Counted from the stretch's first letter, positions 1 through 9,960 are shown. The stretch is 64,000 nt of DNA from Desulfosporosinus lacus DSM 15449 (GCF_900129935.1 NZ_FQXJ01000021.1:16155-80154); one strand, 5' to 3'. A program made the numbers and translations. Notes: generated by a model not told the origin, from the sequence alone.

Positions 1-1844
1 ATGGTCAACGGCTCAAAGTACAGTTTATCTGCGATATCAAAATCTGTGGATACCGTTTCTGGATTATTATTGATCATAATGGCTTCTACACCTGCTTCTT
101 GCAAAGCTGTAAGCGCATGTACAGAGCAATAATCGAACTCAATTCCTTGCCCAATTCGAATAGGGCCTGAACCTAAAACTACTACTTTTGGGCCAGTACT
201 TACCTTGCCCTCATCCTCTTCCTCATAGCTGGAATAGTAATAAGGGGTTGCCGAAGCAAACTCTGCTGCACACGTATCAACGGTTTTATAAACCGGAATG
301 ATTCCGCAGTCCATACGCATGGCACGAACCGTCTCTTCCGAGCGTCCCGTAAGCTTGGCAATCGCTAAATCAGAGAACCCTAGAACCTTTGCCAGGCGCA
401 GTAACTCAGTGGTTAATGGTTCATTTTGTAAGCGCTGTTCCAGTAAAACGAGTTCTTTAATTTTATGCAAATAGAAGGGATCAATCTGGGTGAGCATCTG
501 TACTTCAAGTATAGACCAATCTCGGCGAAACGCTTCGGGAATCGCAAAAAAACGCTCATGATCTGCCGTAGTAAGTTTGTCTTCAATCTCCATCTCTGTC
601 CAGCCCCCGGAAGCCTTAATCCGAAGACCAACAGTACCAACTTCCAAAGATCGAGTCGCTTTTAGGAGGGCCGCTTCCAACGTCCGCTCCATCGCCATAA
701 CCTCTCCGGTTGCTTTCATTTGCGTACCCAGACGATGATCAGCGGCAGGAAATTTATCGAAAGGCCATCTGGGGAATTTAACTACCACATAGTCAAGGGC
801 CGGCTCAAAACAAGCACTGGTGTGCCCTGTCACAGGGTTCGTCAATTCTGGAAGAGTAAAGCCGACGGACAAAAGAGCAGCCATCTTGGCTATCGGATAT
901 CCGGTCGCTTTAGAGGCGAGTGCGCTTGAGCGACTGACCCGAGGATTTACTTCAATAACAACATACTCTTTATTTAGCGGATTCAAGGCAAATTGAACAT
1001 TACACCCTCCGTTAACTCCCAGAGCCCGAATAATCTTTAAGGATGAGGCACGCAACATCTGATATTCAACATCACTTAAGGTTTGCGACGGGGCAACTAC
1101 AATACTGTCCCCAGTGTGTATCCCTACCGGGTCGATATTTTCCATATTGCAAATCGTAATACAGTTATCTGCCGCGTCTCGCATGACTTCATACTCAATT
1201 TCCTTCCAGCCGGCCACACTCCGCTCTACAAGGCATTGCCCAATGGGGCTGGCTTGCAGCCCTTTCTGCAAAATTTCCTCCAATTGTTTGGCGTTTTTGA
1301 CAATCCCGCCGCCTGTTCCTCCAAGAGTATAGGCAGGGCGGACAATCAGTGGAAAACCTTGCTTACTAGCGAACTCCTCCCCTTCTTCCAGGGTCGTTAC
1401 AATTACACTTTCAGCCACCGGTTCTCCCAGCGTGAGCATTGTTTCCTTGAATGCATCTCGATCTTCTGCTTTGTAAATGGTTTCCGAGTCACAGCCTATG
1501 AGGTCCACGTTATAATGTTTTAAAAGCCCGCCGCGCTCCAACTCCATAGCTAGGTTCAGGCCCGTTTGACCACCTAATGTAGGGAGTAAAGCATCTGGGC
1601 GTTCTTTGCTGATAATTCGCTCCAAAATTTCAGGTAACAGGGGTTCGATATAGGTAATATCTGCTGTTTGCACATCCGTCATGATGGTTGCTGGATTACT
1701 GTTAACCAGTACTACTTCCACCCCTACCTCACGAAGAGCTCTGCACGCTTGGGTCCCTGCATAATCAAATTCTGCGGCTTGCCCAATCACTATCGGCCCA
1801 GACCCAATGACAAGGACCTTCTTCCACGACGGATTAAGAGGCAT
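1..1844 (-). CDS. carB: Carbamoyl-phosphate synthase large subunit (3' end outside window)
   Basis: Makes carbamoyl phosphate from ammonia (passed on by CarA), bicarbonate and two ATP, for arginine and pyrimidine synthesis in the cytosol. The reading frame stays open from the ATG to the window edge, giving about 614 residues of a protein normally near 1070. The start reads [17 protein letters not shown], and a second copy of this nucleotide-binding pattern ([12 protein letters not shown]) appears around residue 560. This is the internal duplication typical of CarB, so the first ATP-grasp half, the oligomerisation region and the beginning of the second half are present. GGAGGG lies 7 nt before the ATG. 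The start overlaps the end of carA by 11 nt, which implies translational coupling. No frameshift seen. Confidence 0.97.
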   Translation of the reverse strand, partial: MPLNPSWKKVLVIGSGPIVIGQAAEFDYAGTQACRALREVGVEVVLVNSNPATIMTDVQTADITYIEPLLPEILERIISKERPDALLPTLGGQTGLNLAMELERGGLLKHYNVDLIGCDSETIYKAEDRDAFKETMLTLGEPVAESVIVTTLEEGEEFASKQGFPLIVRPAYTLGGTGGGIVKNAKQLEEILQKGLQASPIGQCLVERSVAGWKEIEYEVMRDAADNCITICNMENIDPVGIHTGDSIVVAPSQTLSDVEYQMLRASSLKIIRALGVNGGCNVQFALNPLNKEYVVIEVNPRVSRSSALASKATGYPIAKMAALLSVGFTLPELTNPVTGHTSACFEPALDYVVVKFPRWPFDKFPAADHRLGTQMKATGEVMAMERTLEAALLKATRSLEVGTVGLRIKASGGWTEMEIEDKLTTADHERFFAIPEAFRRDWSILEVQMLTQIDPFYLHKIKELVLLEQRLQNEPLTTELLRLAKVLGFSDLAIAKLTGRSEETVRAMRMDCGIIPVYKTVDTCAAEFASATPYYYSSYEEEDEGKVSTGPKVVVLGSGPIRIGQGIEFDYCSVHALTALQEAGVEAIMINNNPETVSTDFDIADKLYFEPLT

Positions 1845-2934
1845 AACCAGCCCTCCATTCCTGCATTAATCGCGCAAACTCATCAAAAAGATAAAGGGAT
1901 TCACTCGGTCCAGGCCCTGCTTCCGGATGATATTGAACCGAAAAAACAGGTAAATCCCGATGCTTGACGCCTTCCACACTTTGATCATTTAGATTGCGAT
2001 GGGTTACGTAAAGAGGAGTCTGTCCCAAACTTTCCTCCGAGATGGCATAGCCATGATTTTGCGAAGTAATCGTCACTCGTTTGGACTCTAGATCTTGTAC
2101 GGGTTGATTTCCGCCCCGATGCCCAAACTTCATCTTATAGGTGTCTCCCCCTAAAGCGAGGGATAAAAGTTGATGTCCCAGGCAAATCCCAAAGATAGGG
2201 CGTTTGCCCATCAGCCCTTGAATCGTTTCTATCCCCGTTATGACCTCCTTAGGGTCCCCTGGTCCATTGGATAGAAAGACTCCATCTGGTTGGAGATTAA
2301 GGATCTGCTCTGTAGGGGTTGTATGCGGAACAACTGTCAGACGAAACCCGTTTTCTTGCATCGCCTGCAAAATATTCTTCTTAATCCCAAAATCCATGAC
2401 TACGACATGAAATAATTCCTTCTCGGTTCCGACAGCTGGTAAGGTGTATTGCTTCGGAGTACTGACCTTAGCCACAACATCGGTTGGAACAGACCACGTT
2501 TTCAAGCGGGGGGCCCATTCATTTAATCCCTCTGCCTCGGTGGTAATAACACCGCGCAGTACGCCATGCTCTCGAATAATCCGCGTTAAGGCACGGGTAT
2601 CTATCCCCTTTATTCCTACAACTCCGGATTGCGCCAAGGTCCTGGAAAGATTCTTTTCCATCTGCCAATGACTGGGATTACGTGCGGACTCTTTTACAAT
2701 GAACCCTTGGACCTGTGGTTTATCCGATTGGTCATCCACTTTGTTGATCCCGTAGTTCCCGATGAGTGGATACGTCATACACACCATTTGTCCAGCATAT
2801 GATGGATCGGTTAACACCTCTTGATAACCGGTCATTCCAGTGTTAAAGACGACTTCTCCAAAAGCCTCTCCCGTCGCCCCAAAAGACTCCCCTAATAAAA
2901 TTTTCCCAGTTTCAAGTATGAGTGCTGCTTTCAT
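1834..2934 (-). CDS. carA: Carbamoyl-phosphate synthase small (glutaminase) subunit
   Basis: Hydrolyses glutamine and channels ammonia to CarB. It has 366 residues, the usual length. The N-terminal CPSase small-chain domain (about 1-150) is followed by a class I glutamine amidotransferase domain. Cys251 lies in FGICLGHQ, and His336 and Glu338 in [10 protein letters not shown] complete the catalytic triad. GAGGAGGG precedes the ATG. It follows argD after a 441-nt gap filled with repeats and overlaps carB, so it may be read both as part of the arg operon and, if a promoter lies in the gap, separately; I saw no clear promoter there. Confidence 0.97.
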   Translation of the reverse strand: MKAALILETGKILLGESFGATGEAFGEVVFNTGMTGYQEVLTDPSYAGQMVCMTYPLIGNYGINKVDDQSDKPQVQGFIVKESARNPSHWQMEKNLSRTLAQSGVVGIKGIDTRALTRIIREHGVLRGVITTEAEGLNEWAPRLKTWSVPTDVVAKVSTPKQYTLPAVGTEKELFHVVVMDFGIKKNILQAMQENGFRLTVVPHTTPTEQILNLQPDGVFLSNGPGDPKEVITGIETIQGLMGKRPIFGICLGHQLLSLALGGDTYKMKFGHRGGNQPVQDLESKRVTITSQNHGYAISEESLGQTPLYVTHRNLNDQSVEGVKHRDLPVFSVQYHPEAGPGPSESLYLFDEFARLMQEWRAGYAS

Positions 2935-2950
2935 TCCATCCCTCCTCGGA

Positions 2951-3330
2951 TATAGAAAACTTGGCTAGCGTCCGAAGACACCGTCTTCGCACGAGTTAAC
3001 CTTCTTGCAGGCGAAGGCGATTGCCTTAGTTGCACTTATGCTTCCGAAAGTATTAACGCTAGTTATACTTTCGGGCTAGTATATAGAAAACTTGGCTAGC
3101 GTCCGAAGACACCGTCTTCGCACGAGTTAACCTTCTTGCAGGCGCAGGCGATTGCCTCAGTTGCACTTATGCTTCCGAAAGTATTAACGCTAGTTATACT
3201 TTCGGGCTAGTATATAGAAAACTTGGCTAGCGTCCACGAAGACACTGTCTTCGCACGGATTAGCCTTCTTGCTGGATGGCGGGAAGGGACCGCAGGCGGT
3301 CGCCTTAGTTGTACTAATGCTTACATAAGC
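2951..3330. repeat. 131-bp structured extragenic repeat, two full copies plus a diverged third
   Basis: Fills the 441-nt argD-carA gap. Unit 1 (2951-3081) and unit 2 (3082-3212) differ at only two positions. Unit 3 (3213 to about 3330) starts identically, then diverges and loses its right half. Each full unit holds two hairpins: CGAAGAC-acc-GTCTTCG near its left end, and a 10-bp stem CCGAAAGTAT/ATACTTTCGG near its right end. Every unit begins with TATAGAAAACTTGGCTAGCG. No ORF fits. A 58-bp stretch of unit 3 (3234-3291) recurs in inverted orientation at 11948-12005. Confidence 0.9.
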
Positions 3331-3375
3331 TCACGTGTCCTCTGATTCTCTGGCTTCTGACCTCCGATTTCTGGT

Positions 3376-4581
3376 TTACCAAATCTTCGAAAGGGTTTCG
3401 TCCAAAATCCCCAAAGCTTTATCCATTTCTTGCTTCTCAACAGTAAGCGGGGGGAGGAATCGTAATATCTTTCCTCCAACACAGTTGATCAAAAGCCCAT
3501 TTTCCAAGCAGGCCTCGACTATCTCGGGACCCAACTTGGAGACGGGCCACCCCACAATAAATCCTTGTCCTCGGACCGGACCGCCCGTCTGATATTTCTG
3601 TGCTAAGCGCTCTAGTCCTTGTTGGAAATACGCTGCGCGCTCTTGAACTCCCTCAAAAAATCCGTCTGCAAGCATTACATCTAAAACAGCACACCCTGCC
3701 GCAGTGGCTAGAGGATTTCCTCCAAAGGTTGACGCATGATCTCCCGGCTGAAAAGCTTTAGCAACTTTATCTGTGGCTAGCATTGCTCCAATCGGTACTC
3801 CTCCGCCCAAAGCTTTTGCTAAAGTCATAATATCTGGGACCACACCGCTCGACTCATAGGCAAAGAGCTTTCCAGTCCGGCCAACTCCGCACTGCACCTC
3901 ATCAAAAATCAACAAGACTCCATGTTGGTCACATAGCTCACGCGCTGCCTGGAGAAACTCTATAGAAGCAGGGATTACCCCTCCCTCTCCTTGAATGGGT
4001 TCGATAAAGACTGCCGCCGTATTGTCACCAATCTTTGCTCTTAGACCCTCAATATCATTTAGGGCAGCGTAAGTCACGCCGACAGGAAGTGGATCAAACC
4101 CTTCCTGATATTTTATCTGTCCAGTTAGTGTAAGGGTGGCTAAGGTTCGCCCATGAAATGAGTTTTCAAGCGAAATCACCTCATATTTATGCTCACCATA
4201 ATTTTTCCTGGCGTACTTACGAGCGAGCTTGAAGGCTGCTTCATTAGCTTCTGCACCACTGTTGCAAAAGAACACTTTATCCGCAAAGGAATGCTTCACT
4301 AAGCGCTCAGCGAGAGCAACTTGATTCGGTATCCAGTAGATGTTTGAGGTGTGCAGAATTTCTTTAGCCTGTTCCTCAATAGCACGGACAATCGCAGGAT
4401 GGCTATGTCCCAAGGAATTAACTGCTAGTCCCGTTACGAAATCTAAATATTGCTTTCCGTCAGAATCCCAAACCCATGCCCCGTCCCCTTTGACCATCGT
4501 CATAGGCAATCGTCCGTAGGTATTCATTACCACATTTTTCCCGCGCTCAATAATCGCTTCGCTTGTTAAGCCTTCTAACAT
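3376..4581 (-). CDS. argD: Acetylornithine aminotransferase
   Basis: PLP-dependent class III aminotransferase that interconverts N-acetylglutamate semialdehyde and N-acetylornithine, the fourth step of arginine synthesis. It has 401 residues. Visible are the cofactor-binding NSGAEAN (107-113), the FDEVQ motif (226-230) with the PLP-interacting Asp227, and the Schiff-base Lys256 in TLAKALGGG. The start has GGGGGATG about 8 nt upstream. Position in argCJBD makes ArgD more likely than an ornithine or 4-aminobutyrate aminotransferase. A 138-nt gap with two strong hairpins separates it from argB. Confidence 0.95.
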   Translation of the reverse strand: MLEGLTSEAIIERGKNVVMNTYGRLPMTMVKGDGAWVWDSDGKQYLDFVTGLAVNSLGHSHPAIVRAIEEQAKEILHTSNIYWIPNQVALAERLVKHSFADKVFFCNSGAEANEAAFKLARKYARKNYGEHKYEVISLENSFHGRTLATLTLTGQIKYQEGFDPLPVGVTYAALNDIEGLRAKIGDNTAAVFIEPIQGEGGVIPASIEFLQAARELCDQHGVLLIFDEVQCGVGRTGKLFAYESSGVVPDIMTLAKALGGGVPIGAMLATDKVAKAFQPGDHASTFGGNPLATAAGCAVLDVMLADGFFEGVQERAAYFQQGLERLAQKYQTGGPVRGQGFIVGWPVSKLGPEIVEACLENGLLINCVGGKILRFLPPLTVEKQEMDKALGILDETLSKIW

Positions 4582-4625
4582 TTCATTTCATCCCCCTATC
4601 TATCAAATATAGGAAACTTACTTCA

Positions 4626-4720
4626 GTGGAGTTCCACTCCACCTGGAGTTTAGTTGAACTTATCGAGGGACTAACCGCCACTTATCTCTAACTATAACTG
4701 AGAGTCTAGTGGCGGTTAGT
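4626..4720. repeat. Two hairpins in the argB-argD gap
   Basis: A 7-bp stem GTGGAGT/ACTCCAC (4626-4642) is followed by a perfect 13-bp stem ACTAACCGCCACT/AGTGGCGGTTAGT (4670-4682 and 4708-4720). The 25-nt loop of the second contains a smaller CTCT/AGAG stem. The right arm touches the argB stop codon. There is no U-tract on either strand, so this is more likely an RNA-stabilising or REP-like extragenic element than a terminator; it might dampen argD-carAB expression relative to argCJB. Confidence 0.7.
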
Positions 4721-5616
4721 CATCGTGTGAACATTGTGCCAATCCCGCCATCTGTAAATAATTCCAGTAGAATTGCATGGCTTAGTCGTCCATCAAGGAT
4801 ATGCACACTGCCAACCCCGGCGTCTAAGGCAGAGACTGCACATTCTACTTTAGGCAACATTCCACCGCTTAATATTCCTTGTTTCTTGAGGGTAGTGACT
4901 TCCCCTCCCGAAATCGTAGAAATAAGTGATCCAGGATCAGAAACATCACTCAGTATTCCTCGTACATCTGTTAAAAGAAGCAACTTATCTGCCTTTAGCG
5001 CCTCAGCTATTTTCCCCGCAGCTGTATCAGCATTGACATTGTAAGTTTCCCCTTCTTCGCCGCTGGCAACCGGAGAGATAACGGGAATATATCCCTGTCC
5101 CAATAACGTGTTCAATATATCGGGAGTAACCGTTTGGATTTCTCCCACAAGCCCTAGATCAACATCTTCCATTTTCCCTAGACTATTTGGCATCTGCATC
5201 GGCTTCTTAACAGCCATGAGCAACTTAGCATCTTTCCCTGATAATCCAACACCTTTCCCCCCAAAGCGATTGAGGAGAGAAACCATTTCAGTATTCAACT
5301 TCCCTAATAAGACCATTTGAGCGATCTCCATAGTTTGAGCGTCCGTGACTCTCAAACCCTGTATAAATTGACTTTCTATTCCGACCTTCTTCAACATTGA
5401 GTTAATCTCTGGTCCACCGCCGTGAACGAGCACCGGACGAATTCCTACAGAATGCAAAAGAAGAATATCTAACATGACCGATTCTTTTAGAACTGGATCA
5501 ACCATGGCGTGTCCGCCATACTTAATCACGACGGTCTTTCCTGCAAATTTCTGGATATACGGAAGGGCCTCCACTAATACCCGTGCTTTTCCTAATCCTT
5601 GTTCCATCGGGGTCAT
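4720..5616 (-). CDS. argB: Acetylglutamate kinase
   Basis: Phosphorylates N-acetylglutamate, the second step of arginine synthesis. Amino-acid-kinase fold: KYGGHAM near residue 32 and GGGPEIN near residue 67 bind phosphate and substrate, and NVNADTAAG lies near the C-terminal nucleotide site. The frame is open from a GTG at 5640, but GGAGG lies 7 nt before the ATG at 5616 and nothing suitable precedes the GTG. I therefore start at [10 protein letters not shown] (298 residues, the family norm). An N-terminal helix before the kinase core is typical of arginine-inhibited enzymes. Confidence 0.95.
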   Translation of the reverse strand: MTPMEQGLGKARVLVEALPYIQKFAGKTVVIKYGGHAMVDPVLKESVMLDILLLHSVGIRPVLVHGGGPEINSMLKKVGIESQFIQGLRVTDAQTMEIAQMVLLGKLNTEMVSLLNRFGGKGVGLSGKDAKLLMAVKKPMQMPNSLGKMEDVDLGLVGEIQTVTPDILNTLLGQGYIPVISPVASGEEGETYNVNADTAAGKIAEALKADKLLLLTDVRGILSDVSDPGSLISTISGGEVTTLKKQGILSGGMLPKVECAVSALDAGVGSVHILDGRLSHAILLELFTDGGIGTMFTR

Positions 5617-5727
5617 CTCTTCTACCTCCAATTTCAACACTTGACTTCTTGACTTTAGATCTTAGTTTTATAACCTTAGAACTACTCCTCAGTCTTCAGT
5701 CATAATCACAGCTTATGAACCTCAAGA

Positions 5728-6987
5728 TCAAGTCCTATAACTCCCATTGATCGTGACGTACTCATGGGTCAGATCACACCCCCATGCAGTTGCTTGTTCT
5801 TCCCCGCTGTGAAGATTTAAACTTATATGAACCTCTTTAAGCGCTAGAATCACTTTAGCTTCTTCTTCCGAAAAAGTGACACCTTTTCCCGCTTGAGCAA
5901 CAATTAATTTCCCTAAAAAGACGTCGACTATGTTGGGATTGAACTCAGCTCCTGAATATCCTGCTGCGGTCAAAATACGCCCCCAGTTCGCATCCTCTCC
6001 AAAGAGTGCAGCTTTAACCAAGCTGGAGCCACAAATACTCCGAGCAATTTTACGAGCATCCTCTTTGGTTTTGGCTCCAGAAACTGATACTTCCATTAAC
6101 TTAGTAGCGCCTTCTCCATCTCGAGCAATATCTTTTGCCAGTTCGATGCACATTGATTTAACCATTTCTTCAAAATTGGTTCGGTCTTCCCCGCTCAGAG
6201 TTATTCCAGAGGCTCCATTTGCCATTAAGACAACCATATCATTTGTACTCGTATCTCCATCGACGGTCACCATATTAAAGCTTTCTTCCACCGCTTCACG
6301 CAGGATATGTTGTAAATCTTCGGACGGAAGAAACGCGTCTGTCGTCAAGAAGCCTAACATAGTACCCATATTAGGGTGAATCATTCCAGACCCTTTGGCG
6401 ATCGCACCCAGATGAATCACGCCTCCCTGTGAACAGGAAAGCTCATAGGCATATTCCTTAACCATCGTATCCGTCGTCATAATTGCCAGGGCTGCTCGAT
6501 GCGCCCCTTCATCGGCCTCTTCCTTCTGACCGCGAATTCCTTTGACCACATCATTTAGAAGCAACGAGCTCGCCATCCGAATACCATTCAGGACTTTATC
6601 AAGCGGCATTTCGACCCCGATTACGCCTGTGGAAGCCACCAGAACATCCTCGGGCGGTACTGCCAAAAATGTGCCTGCTACTTCAGCCATGGCAAATGCC
6701 GCTTGGTCGCCAAACTCGCCAACACAAGCATTGGCATTGCCGCTATTAATGACAATAGCACGTGCCAGACCGTTTTCCAGATGGCGTTGGGTTAAATATA
6801 GCGGGTGGGCTTTAACTAAATTTCGAGTGTATACTCCAGCTGCCTGTGCTTGCACCTCGGAAAAAATTAGTGCTACATCATACTTATCCTTATATTTAAT
6901 ACCCGCTTGGACACCAGTTGCATAAAACCCTTTAGGGACTGCTATACCGCCGTTAATTAACTTCCAAGCCTTTTTAGAATTATCCAC
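5728..6987 (-). CDS. argJ: Bifunctional ornithine acetyltransferase / N-acetylglutamate synthase
   Basis: Transfers acetyl from N-acetylornithine to glutamate, closing the acetyl cycle; in many bacteria it also makes N-acetylglutamate from acetyl-CoA. It has 419 residues. The precursor self-cleaves before a threonine nucleophile, here Thr209 in HPNMGTMLGF. The residue before the Thr is Gly where the family usually has Ala. KGSGMI precedes it, as expected. The start is GTG with AAGGAGCG 12 nt upstream. Present together with argB, argC and argD it gives the cyclic acetyl pathway. Confidence 0.95.
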   Translation of the reverse strand: MDNSKKAWKLINGGIAVPKGFYATGVQAGIKYKDKYDVALIFSEVQAQAAGVYTRNLVKAHPLYLTQRHLENGLARAIVINSGNANACVGEFGDQAAFAMAEVAGTFLAVPPEDVLVASTGVIGVEMPLDKVLNGIRMASSLLLNDVVKGIRGQKEEADEGAHRAALAIMTTDTMVKEYAYELSCSQGGVIHLGAIAKGSGMIHPNMGTMLGFLTTDAFLPSEDLQHILREAVEESFNMVTVDGDTSTNDMVVLMANGASGITLSGEDRTNFEEMVKSMCIELAKDIARDGEGATKLMEVSVSGAKTKEDARKIARSICGSSLVKAALFGEDANWGRILTAAGYSGAEFNPNIVDVFLGKLIVAQAGKGVTFSEEEAKVILALKEVHISLNLHSGEEQATAWGCDLTHEYVTINGSYRT

Positions 6988-7061
6988 TTAATTCACACGC
7001 TCCTTCACTTAGTCCATCAAAATCGTTGCTTGTGCTAAGAACCGTCCCCCAATTTGATGTC

Positions 7062-8087
7062 TTATGGCCATAGTGCTGTTGCCTTTAGCCCTTGCGCCTC
7101 AGGCCAACCCATAGCGAGATTCATATTCTGAACAGCCTGCCCTGCTGCACCCTTTAATAGATTGTCAATTGTAGCAACAATGACCACATTCCCGGTTCTT
7201 TTATCTAACGTCAATTGTAAAAAAGCATGGTTGCTCCCACTGGAGAATTTTGTCTGGGGCCAAGTCCCCGGCGGCAAAAGATGAATAAATTCTTCTTCCT
7301 TATACTGGTCTAACCAACAGCTTCGCAGGTCTTCTTCTTGAACCCCTTCTGATACTTTAGCATAAATTGTCACCAGCATCCCGCGCGTCATAGGAACCAA
7401 ATGTGGCGTAAAGTTGACAGTTAGAGGCAACCCTGCGGCGCGAGACAGCTCTTGTTCTATTTCTGGCGTATGACGATGGCTTGCAACCCCGTACGCTTTA
7501 AAGTTCTCGTTTACCTCGCCATAGTGCGTACCTAACGAGACCCCTCGTCCTGCTCCCGATACACCGGATTTGGCATCAATGATCAAATAGCCTGTTTGAA
7601 GTAATTGCTTACGCAACAAGGGAACGAGCGCCAGCAAAGTTGCCGTTGGATAGCAACCTGGATTGGCAATTAAAGATTGTCCCTGAATTTTCTCACGATA
7701 AAGCTCTGGTAATCCATATACCGCGTCTTTGAGTAATTCTGAAGCTGGATGTTTTATTTTGTACCATTCCTCGTAAATCTCTGCTGAATTCAAACGAAAA
7801 TCGGCACCCAGATCAATTACCTTAATCCCGCGCGCCAAGAATGTGCTTGTTCTTTCTGCCGTCAACCCATGAGGAAGAGCACAAAAGAGAACATCCATAT
7901 CAGGTATGTTTTCGTCTTGCAAGATCCCTATATTTTGACCTAGCCAATGTGGGTAGACTGTTTCATAATCCTCTCCTGCTACACTGGACGAGCCCAGATA
8001 TAATTCTTTCACCTCTTCATGGCGATGTAATAGCCGCACCAATTCCTGTCCTGCGTATCCTGTAGCGCCAAGAATACCGACTTTCAT
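7062..8087 (-). CDS. argC: N-acetyl-gamma-glutamyl-phosphate reductase
   Basis: NADPH-dependent reduction of acetylglutamyl phosphate, the third step of arginine synthesis. The start is set at the ATG of MKVGILGATGYAGQE, an N-terminal Rossmann motif, giving 341 residues; GAGAGGGTG lies upstream. The longer frame to 8153 would add 22 residues that run through the promoter and operator. The catalytic cysteine is Cys145 in ANPGCYPTA, and a substrate-binding HRHTPEIEQE segment lies in the C-terminal half. First gene of the arg-car operon. Confidence 0.96.
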   Translation of the reverse strand: MKVGILGATGYAGQELVRLLHRHEEVKELYLGSSSVAGEDYETVYPHWLGQNIGILQDENIPDMDVLFCALPHGLTAERTSTFLARGIKVIDLGADFRLNSAEIYEEWYKIKHPASELLKDAVYGLPELYREKIQGQSLIANPGCYPTATLLALVPLLRKQLLQTGYLIIDAKSGVSGAGRGVSLGTHYGEVNENFKAYGVASHRHTPEIEQELSRAAGLPLTVNFTPHLVPMTRGMLVTIYAKVSEGVQEEDLRSCWLDQYKEEEFIHLLPPGTWPQTKFSSGSNHAFLQLTLDKRTGNVVIVATIDNLLKGAAGQAVQNMNLAMGWPEAQGLKATALWP

Positions 8088-8117
8088 ATCTTGAACACCC
8101 TCTCTAATCATTTCTAT

Positions 8118-8153
8118 TTTAATAATTATACATATACTTGCATAAACATTCAA
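8118..8153 (-). promoter_or_regulatory. argC promoter overlapped by two ArgR (ARG) boxes
   Basis: On the minus strand TTGAAT (8148-8153), a 17-nt spacer and TATAAT (8125-8130) form a near-consensus sigmaA promoter. Two 16-bp sites resembling the ARG box nTGnATwwwwATnCAn cover it: 8138-8153 with one deviation in the central W run, and 8118-8133 with one mismatch (AA for CA). They are separated by 4 nt. Paired boxes over a promoter are the known arrangement for ArgR/AhrC repression by arginine. The regulator itself is not in this window. Confidence 0.85.
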
Positions 8154-8163
8154 CCATTATCGT

Positions 8164-8189
8164 AAAAAAGAAAGGGCCATCCCTTTCTT
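8164..8189 (-). terminator. Rho-independent terminator of the ECF sigma-amidohydrolase operon
   Basis: Minus strand AAGAAAGGG, 4-nt loop, CCCTTTCTT (8168-8189) and then a run of T. It separates the amidohydrolase gene from the argC promoter 10 nt further on. Confidence 0.9.
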
Positions 8190-8242
8190 AATGACTTTTT
8201 TATTCTATTTATAATTCCTATTTTTTTACTATTTATGCTCTC

Positions 8243-9472
8243 TCATTCTTTAGTCAATAAGAGAAACTCACGTTTGATCTGTTGCAACAACTTATTATTG
8301 CTTAAAACATCCCAGCCTGTAAAGGCTAGCACCTGCATAGCCAACAAAACTAATCTTTCTCCGTCTGGTGACAGCGATACCTGGGCAAAGTCCCGAGTAT
8401 GAGGAATCTCAGTGCCTGTTCCTAATGTTAAATAGGGATGGATTGACGGAACAGCACGACTGACATTTCCCATATCTACTGACCCCATTGCCGTTTGAGG
8501 AGAAGCTATCTGATGGATACCCATCTCCCCCAGATTTCTAGTAAAGCATTCAGCCAAAGATAGATTAGTATGCATTTCATCATATGAAAATTCAAACTTA
8601 TGCCAAGTCATTTTTGCAGAAACCATGGAAGCAGCCCCTTCGGCACAACGTATTACTTGCTCTCTCCATTCATCCAATTCTTTACGTTTTCGAGCACGCA
8701 GATAAAACTGTGCCACCGCACGTTCCGGAATAATATTCGGGGCTGTCCCCCCCTCTGTAATAATCCCATTGATTTTCACATCCTGTGAAACCTGCTTTTT
8801 GAGTGCATTGATTCCGACAAAAAAGTTAATCACGGCATCTAAAGCATTAATTCCAAAACCAGACGCTGCTACAGCATGTGCAGAACGTCCGTGAAACGTA
8901 AACTCCAAAGCGTCTAAAGCCAGGCTGGAAATGACAGGGACGTTTTGACTGCCAGGATGAAACATCATCGCAGCATCGACGTCCTTAAAAATCCCCTTCT
9001 CAACCAATGTTACTTTTGCCCCACTGGTCTCTTCTGCTGGAGCACCGATTACTAAGACCTCACCTGCTAATTCTAAACTCTTACTTAAAATCACCGCTGC
9101 TCCCGCGCTGGCCGCTCCTATCAAGTTGTGCCCACAACCATGCCCTATAACTGGCAAGGCATCATATTCTGCCAAATATGCAATTGTCGGCCCTGGACGC
9201 GGACCCTTAAATCTTGCTAAAAAAGCGGTCTCCATCCCAGCAATCCCACGATCCACTATAAACCCATGCTTCTGCAGAAAACTGCTTAGGCTATTGGACG
9301 CAAAGTATTCCTTATAACCAAGCTCAGGACGCTCCCCTATCTGGCGGGAAACTTCCCATACTTCTTTGCGTAAATGCAGGGCCTGATCTCTAAAAAAAGC
9401 CTTAATTGCATCCATGGGTAATCCATCTCTTTCCTCAAATTCTATCTCTAGTAACTTAGCTCTATCAACCAT
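8243..9472 (-). CDS. M20-family amidohydrolase / metallopeptidase
   Basis: Zinc-dependent hydrolase of the M20D group, which includes N-acyl-amino-acid and p-aminobenzoyl-glutamate hydrolases; the substrate cannot be read from sequence. It has 409 residues. Metal-site signatures are visible: GHGCGHN (111-117, with Cys113 and His115), APAEETSG (Glu147 and Glu148) and FHPGS (His172). The lid/dimerisation domain (about 190-300) includes HAVAASGFGINALD and EGGTAPNIIPE. PHTRDF near the C-terminus supplies a further ligand. No signal peptide. No clear ribosome site precedes the ATG; an ATG at residue 20 is an alternative. It lies 17 nt after the membrane-protein gene of the ECF operon, so it is probably controlled by that sigma factor. 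Confidence 0.88.
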   Translation of the reverse strand: MVDRAKLLEIEFEERDGLPMDAIKAFFRDQALHLRKEVWEVSRQIGERPELGYKEYFASNSLSSFLQKHGFIVDRGIAGMETAFLARFKGPRPGPTIAYLAEYDALPVIGHGCGHNLIGAASAGAAVILSKSLELAGEVLVIGAPAEETSGAKVTLVEKGIFKDVDAAMMFHPGSQNVPVISSLALDALEFTFHGRSAHAVAASGFGINALDAVINFFVGINALKKQVSQDVKINGIITEGGTAPNIIPERAVAQFYLRARKRKELDEWREQVIRCAEGAASMVSAKMTWHKFEFSYDEMHTNLSLAECFTRNLGEMGIHQIASPQTAMGSVDMGNVSRAVPSIHPYLTLGTGTEIPHTRDFAQVSLSPDGERLVLLAMQVLAFTGWDVLSNNKLLQQIKREFLLLTKE

Positions 9473-9489
9473 TCATATTCATTCAATAA

Positions 9490-9960
9490 TTATGCTTCTT
9501 CGATTGTAGAATCTTCGTAAATAGAATGAGGGTTTCTAAAAACAACTATTACACACAGCACCCCCATTAATGGCCAAGAAACAACACCCCAGAGGAGATC
9601 TATCCCGATCTTTAGCTCTTTAAATAATATGAGGCTTTGTAGAATTCGCTGTCCAAATTGCTGAAACTCTGAAACATAAGGGAACCCAGCGAACATAACC
9701 AGCAGTGAATTCAGCCCTTGATAAAGCATTTCGCTTCCGAACCATAAAACTGTCCCCAGCAATAATCCTGTAAACATTAAGCTAAAAGCTAACCCTAACC
9801 CCCACTTTCGCCGCGCAGCCAGGCGACTTTCTGCTCCGAAATCAACAGGTTGTGCTGCAATTTGAGCCATGAGCTGAGCTTGGAAATTTTCCAGAGCTGC
9901 TTTGGGAATAGGTTCATCTCTAAACAGTTTAATCCATTGCAGGTTGTCCTTCTCCTCCAT
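9490..9960 (-). CDS. Two-helix membrane protein, possible anti-sigma factor
   Basis: 156 residues. A cytoplasmic N-terminus of about 50 residues is followed by a membrane segment at roughly 51-75 (LGLAFSLMFTGLLLG) and a second at about 120-142. The short C-terminal tail is acidic. It overlaps the ECF sigma gene by 32 nt, the usual place for a membrane-bound anti-sigma factor. I see no zinc-binding HXXXCXXC motif (ZAS), so the anti-sigma role is inference from position and topology alone. Confidence 0.7.
   Translation of the reverse strand: MEEKDNLQWIKLFRDEPIPKAALENFQAQLMAQIAAQPVDFGAESRLAARRKWGLGLAFSLMFTGLLLGTVLWFGSEMLYQGLNSLLVMFAGFPYVSEFQQFGQRILQSLILFKELKIGIDLLWGVVSWPLMGVLCVIVVFRNPHSIYEDSTIEEA

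Noticed and set aside
1083..1523. 146-residue plus-strand ORF
   Set aside because: Lies wholly antisense to carB, which has an unbroken conserved frame.
2951..3330. Tandem repeats considered as a CRISPR array
   Set aside because: The repeated unit is 131 bp with no short repeat/unique spacer alternation and no cas genes in the window.
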